A stretch of DNA of 64,000 nucleotides from assembly GCA_025331125.1 (NCBI GenBank), contig JAOALB010000003.1, positions 1 through 64,000 on the forward strand, written 5' to 3'. A program made the position numbers and the translations under genes. Shown here one piece after another: positions 11,991 through 22,031 of this stretch. How positions within the stretch are numbered: the first letter of the stretch is position 1; each line of letters begins with the position of its first letter. This DNA is from Mycogone perniciosa. Lineage: Eukaryota > Ascomycota > Sordariomycetes > Hypocreales > Hypocreaceae. The notes under the pieces were generated by a model that did not search any database, was not told the origin of the DNA, and worked only from the letters and a program-made list of their open reading frames with translations.

Positions 11991-13391
11991 ATGAACGGGG
12001 GTTGGCTAATAGACAAAGACGACAAAAATCATCTTTTCCCCGTCGTCAGCGACCAACCGGCTGCCCAACCACGGCCAATGGCAGTGCCAGAGACCGAGCT
12101 TCGCCAGCTGAGCTGGAAGCGCAAAGTACATCGGAGCTTTACTTCAAGTCGGACGAGCTTCTCTGTGAGAAGCAAACTGCGGCTTGACGCTTCGTCACTC
12201 AGACCGCAGATATCTGCGCCATTTGAATTCCGACATCTGGAGTCTGGTTCATTTCACTTCCCTTCACCAGGCCAGCCACCACCTCGGTCTTGCGAGACCC
12301 CTGAAGCACCATCTGCATCCTTCAAGCCATTGGAACTAAGCTTTTTCACTCCGGACAGTGAGACCTCTCCCATATCGCCATTCTTCAATTTCTCTACCGC
12401 GGTGTCGTCCCCCATACCAGCCTATCTCCCGGACCGGCCGCAAGATGGCTATCCGCTCCCCCATCAGAGAGGCCCTTCGTCCACGTCGTTTCACATTCCT
12501 CGAAGACAAATTCCGGAAAGCTCCCCATTGATTATTCAGGAGGAAACACCACCCCACATCCCAGCCAAGTCACCGGGGCGTGCTCGAGCCCATACAACAT
12601 CACAGATGGATTCTATTAAAGAACGCGTAGCTAATGCTATGAACGAGGCTGAAGACTTACAAAAGAAGATCGACGGCATCATTGAGCAGCAAAGTTTCTA
12701 CAGCATTAGCCGGCCATCGACATCGGATTCGCTCCTCCGCACTATGCCCAGTAAGATATCCTACATCCCTCGACCATTCTTTCATACTTTCGTATCTTAC
12801 TCATGTATGGATATAGAGCAAGAACAAGTGCCCGTTATTCCTGCGCTGCCACCAGCAGCTCCGTCATTTGCAGAGCGACTTCACGCAGAGGCGGAACGGC
12901 CCCAGACTGCACCCATCAAAGCATCGATTCACATCAACCGACTGGGTGTCTCAGATGAAATGCCTACTAGCGACGAAAGGCATTCGCGGGTGACACGAGA
13001 AAACAGGTCGTTACCGCCACCACTACCACTTGTTCTTCGACCGCCATTGCGAAAGAAGAAATCTTTCTCCCGCGTATCTACTTGGTTATTTCCCGAGCAC
13101 AACCGCGATCTAAGCATAGACTCTGTGACAAATTTCCCCCTTCCTGTGAAAGGGAAGGTGGGCTTTTATCAATGCGTCTCGCCCGGCGAGATGTCGGGCA
13201 GACGAAGCATCGAGTCGTCTGACACCATCTCCACTTGGGATACCGACGACGGAGATCGTACAGCCCCGTCTGGTTGGTCTCCAGAGAGCACTCCAGTCGC
13301 AAAGCAAGAGGAGCCTATACTGGAGAGGACTACCACGTTTGGCAAAAGCAGCAACATACCCGGAATAATGAACGTCGGCATCGCCATCTGA
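11991..13391 (+). CDS. Uncharacterised fungal protein with CRIB-like motif
   Basis: Function unknown. Exons 11991-12750 and 12817-13391; the 66-nt intron (GTAAGA..TATAG) is a multiple of three and free of stops, so the frame reads through it. The spliced product is 444 residues from the first ATG; a later Met (12078) before PETELRQLSWKRK may be the true start. Visible features: a basic segment (SWKRKVHRS), then ISAPFEFRHLESG at about residues 74-86, which resembles the Cdc42/Rac-binding CRIB core (ISxPxxFxHxxHVG) but lacks the HV step. A long Ser/Pro-rich disordered region follows, then a short helical segment (SIKERVANAMNEAEDLQKK) and a C-terminal half with RPPLRKKKSFSRV. No membrane segment or signal peptide. 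It could be a Rho-GTPase effector or adaptor, which is inference from one motif. Confidence 0.65.
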   Translation: MNGGWLIDKDDKNHLFPVVSDQPAAQPRPMAVPETELRQLSWKRKVHRSFTSSRTSFSVRSKLRLDASSLRPQISAPFEFRHLESGSFHFPSPGQPPPRSCETPEAPSASFKPLELSFFTPDSETSPISPFFNFSTAVSSPIPAYLPDRPQDGYPLPHQRGPSSTSFHIPRRQIPESSPLIIQEETPPHIPAKSPGRARAHTTSQMDSIKERVANAMNEAEDLQKKIDGIIEQQSFYSISRPSTSDSLLRTMPSKISYIPRPFFHTFVSYSCMDIEQEQVPVIPALPPAAPSFAERLHAEAERPQTAPIKASIHINRLGVSDEMPTSDERHSRVTRENRSLPPPLPLVLRPPLRKKKSFSRVSTWLFPEHNRDLSIDSVTNFPLPVKGKVGFYQCVSPGEMSGRRSIESSDTISTWDTDDGDRTAPSGWSPESTPVAKQEEPILERTTTFGKSSNIPGIMNVGIAI

Positions 13392-14237
13392 CCAGACATT
13401 AAGGGTACGACTTTCCACATTACTACATACATGACACCAGTGTAAATAATTCCATGTGCTGGGCCACATACCATAGACCACGTGGGGGAATATCGGGCAC
13501 AATTATTGCTGGCAGACTTGGCATGGACCGATACTAGGCACATACCAGCCGGGCCGACAAGGCGTCAGGCGAGCGGGTGAAATTGGAGACAGAGAAGGCC
13601 CGGATGCAAGCACATATCGGCAGAAGTAATAACAACGGCAACTTAATTATGATTGCTAGGGATTGCCACGCAGGAAGTGTGAGGGAAAAGAGAAAACAAA
13701 AATGGGACACGGAGTAGGGAGACATAGGATGGATATGATAGATTTTTTTTTTAAGTACGGAGCAGAGGGCGTTGTTCTGGAATTGATATAGGGTGTATTA
13801 GGCTGAATTGACAGCTGCCGGTAGCGCGTTAGGCAGTTAGGTATACATCAGCTGGGACAGGGGATTCGGCACCCCAGACGAGATCCGAGTTGCTGGGGTT
13901 GCAATACTATGTGTTTTTATCCTGCATGTCTTCGCCTCTGAATCAGAACCGTCCTAAAAGGACGATGCGCATAAATCCACCGTATTCAAACGGACCGAAG
14001 ACGCTGTGTGTGCTACCGAAGATGGTCGTATTCTGACAGGTCTCAGAATCCACCCTTAGTACTCCGTATAAACGCATGGAAGGTAAGCTCTTCAGTACAA
14101 CCTCCTTACAACATTTCACACCCACGTGGGCTGTGATGCTTCTCAGATCCATCCGCAAGCCTGACTTGGCGAACCATTTAGGAGTAGGTCATCTCCGGCC
14201 TTGCATACCAACGTAACATCCGCACATCATCACCACC
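13392..14237. other. Intergenic region upstream of the phytase gene
   Basis: About 850 bases with the 3' UTR of the CRIB-like gene and the promoter of the phosphatase gene. It contains a poly-T tract near 13742 and one TACTCCGTA element at 14060-14068. No gene is supported; the short open frames match nothing recognisable. Confidence 0.5.
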
Positions 14238-15831
14238 ATGTCGGCCTCGGGGATAATGGCCTCTCTGAGAGGAAGCGTGTCGCGGGACAGCTACAAATAC
14301 AGTACCCTCCCGACTCCAGCAACAAGTCGGCAGAAACACGCCCAACAGGAGGCATCGCTATCAAAGCAACCTCTGAGATTAGTCAAAATGTCTCTCGGCG
14401 GTATGGCGTTCGCCGCCATCCTATTTATGACGGTCTCATTCGGGTATAAAAAAGCTAAGCTTTGCATAAGTTGGAAAGTGAAGCACTGACGAGACTACTT
14501 GCAGGCGAGCCACTCCGACACACGAAGGATGTGAATTGTCCGGGAGCTGCGCCGACGATGTATCACGTGTTTGGGGACAGTACTCGCCCTTCTTCCAAGT
14601 TCATTCAACCATCGATGCGGCCACTCCTTCAGGCTGCCAGGTGACCTTTGCTCAGGTCCTGTCGCGGCACGGGGCACGCGCACCAACCCAGAAGAAGGCC
14701 GTCGAGTACAAAGCGACCATTGATCGCATAAAGAGCACAGTGACAGTGTATGGCACTGGATATGAGTTCATCAAGGACTACAAGTACACCCTTGGACAAG
14801 ATGACCTTACGGCCTTTGGAGAACAGCAGATGGCAGAGTCGGGCGTGGCCTTCTTCCAGCGTTACAAGAGCCTAGCAAAAGACTCTGAGCCCTTTATTCG
14901 AGCAGCCGGGTCTGATCGCGTCATTGCATCTGCCCAAAAGTTCGCCACTGGCTACTATGGAGCACTGGGACGGGATGCCTCGGATTCCTTGCGTAGCATT
15001 CTCGTTATACCCGAGAAGCCAGGGTTCAACAACTCGCTCGACCACGGGAACTGTGACGCCTTTGAAGAAGGACCGGCGTCCAAGGTCAAGGAGGAATCTC
15101 AAAAGCAGTGGCTGGGCATTTGGGCACCTCCCGTTGCGCAGAGACTGAATGAGAGACTGGCTGGGGCGAACCTGTCGGTTAAGGAGACGGTCTACATGAT
15201 GGATCTCTGTCCCTTCAATACAGTGGCAACCCCCAATGCCACGCTCTCTGACTTCTGCAAGCTCTTTTCGAAAGACGAGTGGACAAGCTACGACTACTAC
15301 CAGTCACTGGACAAGTGGTACGGCTATGGCAAGGGTAACCCATTGGGCCCCTCGCAGGGAGTTGGTTTTGGCAATGAGCTGATTGCCAGACTGACGGGTC
15401 GACCTGTTGATGACCACACGTCCACGAACTCGACGCTCGACTCCTCGCCGGACACCTTTCCTCTGGATAGGAAGCTGTACGCCGATTTCAGCCATGACAA
15501 CACCATGTCATCCATTTATGCAGCTTTGGGGCTTTACAATGCGACACAAGATCTGCCGCTCCAGAAGAAGCTGTCGCCACAGAAGCTCAATGGCTTTTCA
15601 GCCTCATGGGCCGTTCAGTTCTCAGCACGCATGTACGTGGAGAAGATGCAGTGCGGGTCGGATGAGGAGCTGGTGCGAGTGCTCGTCAACGACCGAGTTG
15701 TTCCTCTGCAGAACTGCGGTGCTGACAGCTTAGGTCGGTGCAAGCTGAGTGCATTCGTTGATAGCCTCACGTTTGTGAGGAATGGAGGTTTGTGGGATCA
15801 GTGCTTTTCAAGAAGAACTGCCGCATATTAA
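14238..15831 (+). CDS. Phytase-type histidine acid phosphatase with N-terminal membrane anchor
   Basis: Histidine acid phosphatase (clade 2) that releases phosphate from phytate or other phosphomonoesters. Exons 14238-14443 and 14505-15831, joined across a 61-nt intron, give 510 residues. The catalytic motif RHGARAP lies at 123-129 (phospho-acceptor His124) and the proton-donor HD at 399-400 (SHDNT). Cysteines near residues 78 and 83 and later ones fit the disulfide pattern of fungal phytases, and WGQYSPFF is a phytase hallmark. Unlike secreted phytases with a cleavable signal, this one has about 50 hydrophilic residues before a hydrophobic segment (about 51-68). That predicts a type II membrane anchor or a very long signal region. 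Downstream Met residues at 44 or 51 would instead give a more conventional signal peptide. N-glycosylation sequons (NNS, NAT, NST) suggest passage through the secretory route. Confidence 0.88.
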
Positions 15832-16435
15832 TACACACGGCTAGATTTAGATGAAAGTGGTGCGATGGCAGTGGGGAGTGGAGGGTTGTTCAACAACTGT
15901 GAACTACTTCGTATTGATGATATACTATATATATAGTACTCCGTATAAATGACTTAATAAGCTGATGAATCATTCGCTTACTGAGCACTTAATATCCGGT
16001 GGCTCTATGAAGTAACTTGTGGAGGATGGATCACGGCTATGTCAAATGGACTGATCTTACAGAGTAGGTTCGTCTAAAAATACAATGTGCGTGCATTAGT
16101 AGTATTCTGTACCTACTAATCTACAGGCCTGCTGCAGCGCATGCGCACAGTACGACCACTGCTTCTGAAACAAGTGTAAGTACCTATACCCACCTTCCCG
16201 CGTATTCCCAGTTGGCTTAGTGTGTATCAGGCACCCAATGCCTACAGTGTGCTGAATCGCCGAAATTGGCAGCTCGACGTCAGCATTCTTGATCCTATCT
16301 TAATGCTCCCACAGCCGTCCAGTCTTTCTTATCGCAAACACAGCTGTCGCAGATGCTGAGAATCCATCACACGAACGCCTGCCATTCAGCCCTCTGACTT
16401 TGACTCCGGTTCTGACCTGGAACGAGCGAAAGGCC
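15832..16435. other. Intergenic region between two plus-strand genes
   Basis: About 600 bases. It contains TACTTCGTA (15905-15913) and TACTCCGTA (15937-15945) separated by an AT-rich tract (TATACTATATATATAG). No coding potential was recognised. Confidence 0.5.
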
Positions 16436-17317
16436 ATGGTGTCCACGGCGGGAGGCATTGTGATTGCCATTGTGGTGCTGCTTATCGTCGCAGCCATCGG
16501 ATGGGTCGTGTTCACGCAGCTGCGCGCCAGAAGACTTGGTGTAGGTTCGATGCCCCCCCCAATACTAACTGATTGCTGCTTCCTGCTGCTTCAAGACATG
16601 AAACAATCAGTCCAGGGCTCAGTTCTTCCCCTTATTCCAAAGCTCTCATGGATCAGCTGCTCTAGGAGAAGCTACGGCAGAATGACTTCATCCGACAATG
16701 AGCTGGCTAACGCACGCAACTTCTAGCTCCCACCACCAAGTCTATCATCGTATCTGCCATGGCGCAAATCAGACAACACATACGGCCCTCCGCGACCAGC
16801 CCCTGGCGGCATCGTTGGCTGGTTCAACGACCAAGTGCGCAAGTTCAAGCATCGGAACAACCGGTCCGCAGCTGGGGCCTACGAACAGCCCTCCCACGGT
16901 GGCGACGCACCTCGAGGAACCCGCGGCTTTGGCCCGCTTGACCCAGACGATGCCTGGGATACAAGGGTTGGCCACGAGGCGGATGGATACGGCTACTACG
17001 AGGAGCAGGAACTTGGCGGCGGAAGCACCGAGTATGACGGCGGAGGCTACAGCTCCAGGCTGGGTGCAATGCCTGCGGGGAGGTTGGATCACAGTGAGGA
17101 GCAGAGAGGCCGTCAGATGAACCCAAGGGCTGGCACAGCTGCGGCACAGAGGAACCCTTTTGATGACGATGCAGAGCCGAGTTTGAGGGGAGTGAGCCCC
17201 CGGCCGATGGAGACGGCGGCCACAACGGGGCCTGCAGGACATAAGCCGACGACGGAGAGGCCGGGTAGTGCAGGCAGTTACGCCGAGCGGAGGTCCATAT
17301 TCAGGGAGAATGTTTGA
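16436..17317 (+). CDS. Small single-pass membrane protein, 'acid phosphatase-like' family of ascomycetes
   Basis: Function unknown. Exons 16436-16540 and 16727-17317, joined across a 186-nt intron (GTAGGT..TCTAG), give 231 residues. Residues 5-27 are one strongly hydrophobic helix (GGIVIAIVVLLIVAAIGWVV) followed by Arg-rich residues. This predicts a short outside N-terminus and a cytosolic hydrophilic tail. After the splice comes PPPSLSSYLPW, then NTYGPPRPAPGG and a conserved basic stretch (WFNDQVRKFKHRNNRSA); the rest is Gly/Glu/Tyr-rich and disordered. Database entries with this layout are often labelled 'acid phosphatase-like protein', but no phosphatase motif is visible, so the label should not be read as function. 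It lies downstream of the real histidine acid phosphatase. Confidence 0.75.
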
Positions 17318-17929
17318 GGGGTGATTCTTGACTGCCTATCATGTGCATCCATGAGGAGAAAGTGTGTCTGTTTTCCAGGTTCGAAGGTTTCTATCCCGGC
17401 CAGCAAACCGCCGCTGGCTGGCAATGCGGGTATGGGATGGATTGTTTCGCTTTGTCAGTGTACGGATTACTACCTATTTGATTGATATCTTGTTTTATTG
17501 CGCCTGGAATCTCGGATCGGGGCGTCACGAATGAAAAGGAACATGGTCCTCGGGCTTGTTGGCCACCACCGAAGTGTGCTTGTAATCTGCGGCTTTGTGA
17601 AAAGAGAAAAAAAAGAGTCAAATGGTCGTTTCGTATGAAACTCTCTCTTCTCAACTGTCTCGTTTAACATTAATACTATTTAATAGTATCCATGTGAATT
17701 GTCCATATTGCTCCATATTCTATGTAAGTAGATGGTCGAATGGCTGCCCCACGTTGTCGGCGTCATAGTTGTTATTGCTCAGCTGCCCCTCCAAAATGCC
17801 CCTCATTGAACATCTCAAAGAGCCGGAGATATGTTCGGCAGCACTCATCACTATCCCTTACGGCCTGTGACGTTGAAACAGCCGAAACTGAAACAAAACC
17901 CCAGAGAATACAAAGAAGTGTTAGCAGCC
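17318..17929. other. Intergenic region upstream of inositol monophosphatase
   Basis: About 610 bases holding the 3' UTR of the small membrane protein and the promoter of the monophosphatase gene. Short AT-rich stretches (ATTAATACTATTTAATAG near 17670) are present. No gene, repeat or RNA was recognised. Confidence 0.5.
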
Positions 17930-19050
17930 ATGGCGGATGTCAACCTCCAAGCCGTCCATGACGAGATGGTGCTTGTAGCCTACGAGGCCGGCCGGATGAT
18001 TCTCTCAGCCAACCCAGCAGATATCGGAACTGGAACCAAGCTTAACTGTACGTGCAATTGGCCTTGTGTTTACTCATAGGCTACTATTTTATGTATCAAT
18101 CGCTGTAATTTACGGATTTCATATCAACTTGCTAATCTCCTGGTCCATTGAATCCAGCTGTCGACATTGTTACCGAGATAGACCAGGCTGTCGAGATGAT
18201 GGTCTCGGCTCGGCTATCGACAACATTCCCCAGCTTCTCCTTCGTGGGAGAGGAGACATACAAGCCCGGCATGAGAATTGGTCCGGAGCCTACTTTTGTC
18301 GTGGACCCTATTGATGGTAAGTCCGTCGTCGACATCGCGCCCTTTCTCAAACATCCCTGTTATAGATGGAGGTGGAGTCCTCTCGAAAGAATACCAGGGC
18401 TGATGTGAAATCTCATTCGCAAAACTTGTACAGGCACTACAAACTTCATACACTCATTCCCCAACGCCTGCATATCCCTCGGTCTTGCAATCGACCGCGA
18501 CCCTGCTATTGGCGTCATCTACAACCCCTATCAAGACCTCCTCTTCAGCGCCATCAAAGGCCATGGCGCCTATATGACCCGTATCAAAGGCACCACGCCC
18601 CAAAAACTCCCCCTGGCCTCATCGCCCCGACCTCTTGAAGGCTTAGGCAGCGCGCTCGTCGCCATCGAGTGGGGCTCGAGCCGTGACGGGCCAAACTACG
18701 AAATCAAGACGGACGTCTTCAAAAAGCTTGCTGGCAGCAAGGAGACGGGCGGCTCGATGGTCCATTCGCTGCGGTCCTTGGGCTCTGCTGCGTTGAATTT
18801 GGCGGCTGTGGCGGCGGGACAGCTGGATATATATTGGGAGGGCGGATGCTGGGCTTGGGATGTGTGCGCTGGCTGGTGTATCCTCCGAGAGGCGGGCGGT
18901 ATCATGGTCAGCGGGAACCCAGGCGAATGGAATCCGGGGCTGGAAGAGAGGTTGTATCTGGCCGTAAGGGGGGCGCCGAGTGGCCAGAAGGAGATCGTAG
19001 AGGAGTTTTGGAAAGTGATGGGGGATGGAAAGATGGATTACTCGGTGTAA
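17930..19050 (+). CDS. Inositol-1-monophosphatase (QutG-like)
   Basis: Mg2+-dependent, Li+-sensitive phosphatase family member that hydrolyses inositol monophosphate. QutG homologues sit in quinate clusters in some fungi, but no quinate genes are seen here. Exons 17930-18047, 18158-18316 and 18434-19050 give 297 residues, the usual length. Metal-binding motifs are present: GEETY, DPIDGTTNF at 89-97 (Asp89 and Asp92), and the C-terminal WDVCAG with Asp235. The second splice falls inside the DPIDG|TTNF motif and reconstitutes it exactly, which supports the model. No signal peptide or membrane segment, so it is probably cytosolic. Convergent with the La gene. Confidence 0.92.
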
Positions 19051-19411
19051 GATGGATAGTAGTAACGTAAGGTGGGTGAAAGGGGACCATGCCCTTGAAC
19101 CGTGATGGATAGAACAGCCTATTCACTGTCACGATGCGTATCTGATAGGTCTGCGAGATCGCTTGAATGGCTCGGTTATTTCTCAGACGCTAAAACAAAC
19201 TGCCGATTATACTTAGGAGCCGATAAGTACAAGGTCCTGATGAAGACACATCCATTCCTAAACCCATCCATGAAACCATGTATAACTCGTAAGGGTACAA
19301 AACTGCCCAACGCTCTTGTGACGATGGAGTCCCCATGCATATAGTAGTTTTTTTCTTGTGAGCTTGGTAATCATCCTTTTACCTTTCCTTTCATATATAG
19401 TTGAGTCGGAT
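19051..19411. other. Convergent 3' region
   Basis: About 360 bases between the stop codons of the inositol monophosphatase and La genes. It is presumably the two 3' UTRs. Nothing else is seen. Confidence 0.5.
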
Positions 19412-20726
19412 TTACTCAGCCTTGGTGTCGACTTTCTTCGCTGCCGGCGCGGCCGCATCATCATCCTCTCGAGATCTCTTGGCGTTGGTTGCAGCGGCAT
19501 CCACACGCTTCGGCCTGATAGTAGAAGCGTCAATAGGCTGACCCACAATGGGGTGAAGATTCTGTCACTCACTCGTCCCTGCGGGAATCTCGATCCCGGC
19601 CATCCCGGCCACCACGGCCTCGTCCTCCACGACCCCGGCCGCCCCGACCACGGCCACCTCCCCGACGGTCCTGGAAGCCGTTCTTCTGGTCATTCTCCCG
19701 TCTCTTCTTCCAGTCGTCGTTATCTCGTGATCCCTGGTTGTCCTTGTTACCCCGGCCACGGCCACGAGAGCCTTTGCCGTCCCTACCTTCGTAGAACTTC
19801 TTTTGCGAGGTGCCGTTGGGAGCCAGCTTTCCTTGGCGGATCAGATCGCTCTTCTCCTCACAGTAGGCTTGTTTTGACATGACCTTCAGGTCGTGCTCCT
19901 TCCACTTGGGGGCAGGGTCTAAGGCAACGAACTTCTTCGCCGCCTCCTCATCAATGAAAGTAACAAACACTGAGCCCTTGAAGAGATTTTCGTTGGTGCG
20001 ACGGAGCTTCAAGCCCTTGACTTCGCCAAACTGCGCAAAGAAGCTCTCCAGATCGAATTGAGTATCGGGCTGTTCGTCGCCAAAGCCCTTGACATAGACG
20101 GTGGCTGCCTCAGCCTTGGCCTTGGACTCAGCCATTGGCTTGTATGGGACCTTGCGTTTGACCTCCTCTTGGCCCTCCTCGCCAGACACCTCCAGGACAT
20201 TGCTGTCTCGAAGGGCTGCCACTACAGCGCTATACGGCTGGAAGCTGCGCATTCGCTTGAATGAGTGGATCTTCTCAATAGCAATGGGCTTGTTCTCTGT
20301 GCCACCGCAGCTCTCCCACATGAACTTATCTTGAGGGAAGTTCCAGTCTCCAAAGTAGAACTCGACCTTTGCGCATTATTTTGGTCAGCCAAATCCCCTG
20401 CATTACGGCGTCAAAACGTCGTTGATTACCTGTTTGCGGATCGCATCTGGATCATCAGTCACCTCCCGGACCGAAGGGTCAAATTTGCGGCTCTTCTTGA
20501 GATCGTCGTAGTCGATCCTGGCAGTGGTTTTGAGGATGCCGGTGCCATTCTTGGTTTCCGTCTCTTTCTTGTCCTCATTTTCCTTTTCGGCGTCGGTAGT
20601 ATCCTTGGACTCGGCAACCTCAGCAACCTCAGCAACCTCAGCGACCTCGGCCTGCTCAATGGCCTTGTCCTCCACCGCTGGAGGCGTAGCCTCGGTGGGC
20701 TTGGTCGTGGCCTCTACCTCGCTCAT
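19412..20726 (-). CDS. LHP1: La RNA-binding protein (LHP1 homologue)
   Basis: Binds the 3' oligo-U ends of RNA polymerase III transcripts and protects and folds precursor tRNAs and other small RNAs in the nucleus. Exons (minus) 20726-20430, 20366-19573 and 19514-19412 give 397 residues. An acidic N-terminal tail with an EVA tandem repeat (about 27-39) is followed by the La motif (about 88-175, beginning IRKQVEFYFGDWNFPQDKF). A single RRM follows (about 200-285, with VYVKGFG and GSVFVTFID), then a basic Arg/Gly-rich C-terminus. The final intron of 58 nt (GTGAGT..ATCAG) removes an in-frame TGA and adds a C-terminal tail with PKRVDAAA and KRSRED, likely a nuclear localisation signal. Reading straight on would instead stop right after RRDE. 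Confidence 0.92.
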
Positions 20727-22031
20727 GTCTATGATACGATGGGGTAATGTTCAAAAATCGATTTGCTGTAGCTGCGCGTGATGCTCGCGACCAAGAAAAT
20801 AGATGACTTTCAAGTAGAAATCTGTGTGACTTAGAGAAAAAAAAAGTGTGAGAAATTCTTGCGCTCAGAAGCTTGATGGAGGGCTGGTGGGGCAGAGTCA
20901 CCGGCGAAGAGTCAAAAAAAGAGGCTTGTCGCAATCGGTTAACACACTTACTTTTGTAGGCAACTGTCGCACCGGAGCTTGAATGCGATGAGGCGAAGCA
21001 GAAGAGATATGACTCGAATGGTTGGAGTCAGACGGATGTGTGAAAAGAGAGGTTGGTACAGTTGGAGATTCTGCCGCGCGACTGAAAAAGCATTTGCCGC
21101 GCAAAAAACTTAGTATGCGCGATCTCACCGCCCGCTGTTTTGCAGAGAAAATCCCCAAATCCCCCACTAGATTCGGGAGACCCCACTACATGCGACAGCA
21201 AGTACGTGACAATAAAACGCGGATAGCAAAAGGCAGAATAATGCTTCGTGCCTAGCTCTCAAAGCCCTCCGAAACGCTATTGAAAAAGGGTAATGCTCAA
21301 CTCAGCTCAATTGCTTTCCTCTAATTAACGTCTCTAACATTATCGCCCGAATATGCCATTAAGAAGCTAATGGGCATGAGACCTATTCGCAGCGATAAAA
21401 GGTCTACTTTTTGTGCTCCGCGTTTTTTTGTTACCCGCCTGGCCGGATCAGCAGTGGTCTGTCTGCATTGATGACTGCTCAATTGCGTCTCGAACGCCAA
21501 GAAGAGGGCGGATAGCGGTGCTTCTATCTCATATGCTCACATTAACATATAATATTAGCTGCTGTTCACACATAACCCTCGGCCTGGAATGTGTTCCGTC
21601 CCTGGTATTGGTACCGTACTCGTAGGCCCACGGAGTACTGCTACCTGGTCATGGGAGGCATGTCTGAAAAAGTATTAGCTTAACATGCTAGGCCGCTACT
21701 TCGGCTTTCCCCCATCTGTCTCAGTTTTTGAACGTACCGAACTAGTACTGACGTAACAGCTACGCCAACACCATAAAGCTCCCCTGTTTTCCCTGCTTTG
21801 CCTCCCTCAATGTGTCATCACATGATTTCTAAAGTCATTCCGATCATGTTGACTTTATCATGAACTGCAGCGAGTGAATGTTTTGTTACGGCTTGCTTCT
21901 AGGCCGCTGTCAAGCAAAGTCGATGTCGGTTCCTCGAATAGCAAGTTGACGGGCACAAGCTCTTGTGTGCGGCTGATCATACATACTATATATCTATATA
22001 CCCCACGCTGCGGCCATCAGACCTCGCCACA
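20727..22031. other. Divergent intergenic region between La and phospholipase A2 genes
   Basis: About 1.3 kb holding both promoters. A partial CGGAGTAC element lies at 21631. A TATATATCTATATA stretch near 21990, about 40 nt before the phospholipase ATG, could be a TATA region. No coding potential was recognised. Confidence 0.5.

Noticed and set aside
16436..17317. Assignment of phosphatase activity to the 'acid phosphatase-like' protein
   Set aside because: No RHG, HD, DxD or other phosphatase motif is visible; the database-style label is not supported by the sequence.
19358..20747. Long plus-strand frames rich in His/Gly/Arg opposite the La gene
   Set aside because: They are antisense shadows of the RGG-rich and acidic-repeat parts of the La protein.
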